Positions 62,851 to 62,874 of a stretch of 62,874 bases of DNA are shown here, in pieces. The notes below the pieces were generated by a model that was given only the letters and a program-made list of their open reading frames with translations, ran no database searches and was not told the origin of the DNA. The translations under genes were made by a program, and so were the position numbers. Positions within the stretch are counted from its first letter, which is position 1. The number at the start of each line of letters is the position of its first letter. Source of the DNA: Paludibacter sp. UBA6032 (GTDB lineage Bacteria; Bacteroidota; Bacteroidia; Bacteroidales; Paludibacteraceae); NCBI GenBank assembly GCA_002427885.1, contig DIZI01000004.1:1-62874 (forward strand), read 5' to 3'.

Positions 62851-62874
62851 CTGTCTCTTATACACATCTGACGC
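62851..62874. other. Sequencing adapter (Tn5 mosaic end plus Nextera adapter start)
   Basis: CTGTCTCTTATACACATCT is the 19-bp Tn5 mosaic end used in tagmentation libraries. The GACGC that follows matches the next bases of the Nextera Read 1 adapter read in reverse complement. This is an untrimmed technical sequence, not part of the genome. The true contig end is 62850 or earlier. Confidence 0.95.

Noticed and set aside
62575..62871. A 98-codon plus-strand open frame reaching the window end
   Set aside because: It runs antisense to the receptor gene, through element (d) and into the sequencing adapter; no protein-like signal.

Overview
This window is AT-rich DNA from a member of the Bacteroidota, probably a Bacteroidales-like bacterium; that placement is inferred from gene content. 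The evidence is a phylum-specific set of proteins: an Oar-type TonB-dependent receptor with a carboxypeptidase-like domain, a BACON-type lipoprotein, a DUF4835 protein, the phylum's omega-like RNA polymerase subunit, a GLPGLI-family protein and a BamD lipoprotein. Many genes are also preceded by the Bacteroidota -7 promoter box TAnnTTTG.

Layout. 1-7.8 kb: the tail of one gene, a GH15-like glycosidase, tRNA-Gly and tRNA-Tyr, ribH with a YfgM-like TPR protein, a probable 6S-like RNA, and mfd. 8-14 kb: a guanine deaminase, an IS3-family transposase remnant, and a TonB receptor with its lipoprotein partner. 14-23.8 kb: a plus-strand run of housekeeping genes (CDGSH protein, metallo-hydrolase, dolichol-phosphate-mannose-type glycosyltransferase, pyrC, apbE, bamD, rpoZ, coaBC, DUF4835, recN). 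23.9-36.5 kb: ppdK, clpB, an endonuclease III-like gene, a transaldolase-family gene, trxB, lolA, ftsK and a second endonuclease III gene. 36.7-47.5 kb: a zinc-ribbon membrane protein, a class 1 isoprenoid synthase-like protein, an RNA-modification group (methyltransferase, dus, trhO), purL and rhlE. 47.7-52.4 kb: two tandem paralogues of unknown function, a 22-bp inverted-repeat pair, prfA, a simple-sequence tandem repeat, pyrF and plsC. 52.4-56.1 kb: a minus-strand group with an ABC ATPase, a small membrane protein, a membrane-anchored MutS-like ATPase and a carboxypeptidase-like-domain protein.

56.1-62.85 kb differs from the rest. Minus-strand genes (alpha/beta hydrolase, ST7-like TPR protein, GLPGLI protein plus outer-membrane receptor) and three broken gene remnants are separated by four related elements that share a GACCGAGGC core and GCTAAC/GTTAGC-type ends. 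This looks like a gene-cassette array with attC-like sites, although no integrase lies in the window. It is the best candidate here for something not routinely annotated.

The last 24 bases are not biological. They are the 19-bp Tn5 mosaic end plus the first bases of a Nextera adapter, so the contig ends in untrimmed adapter.
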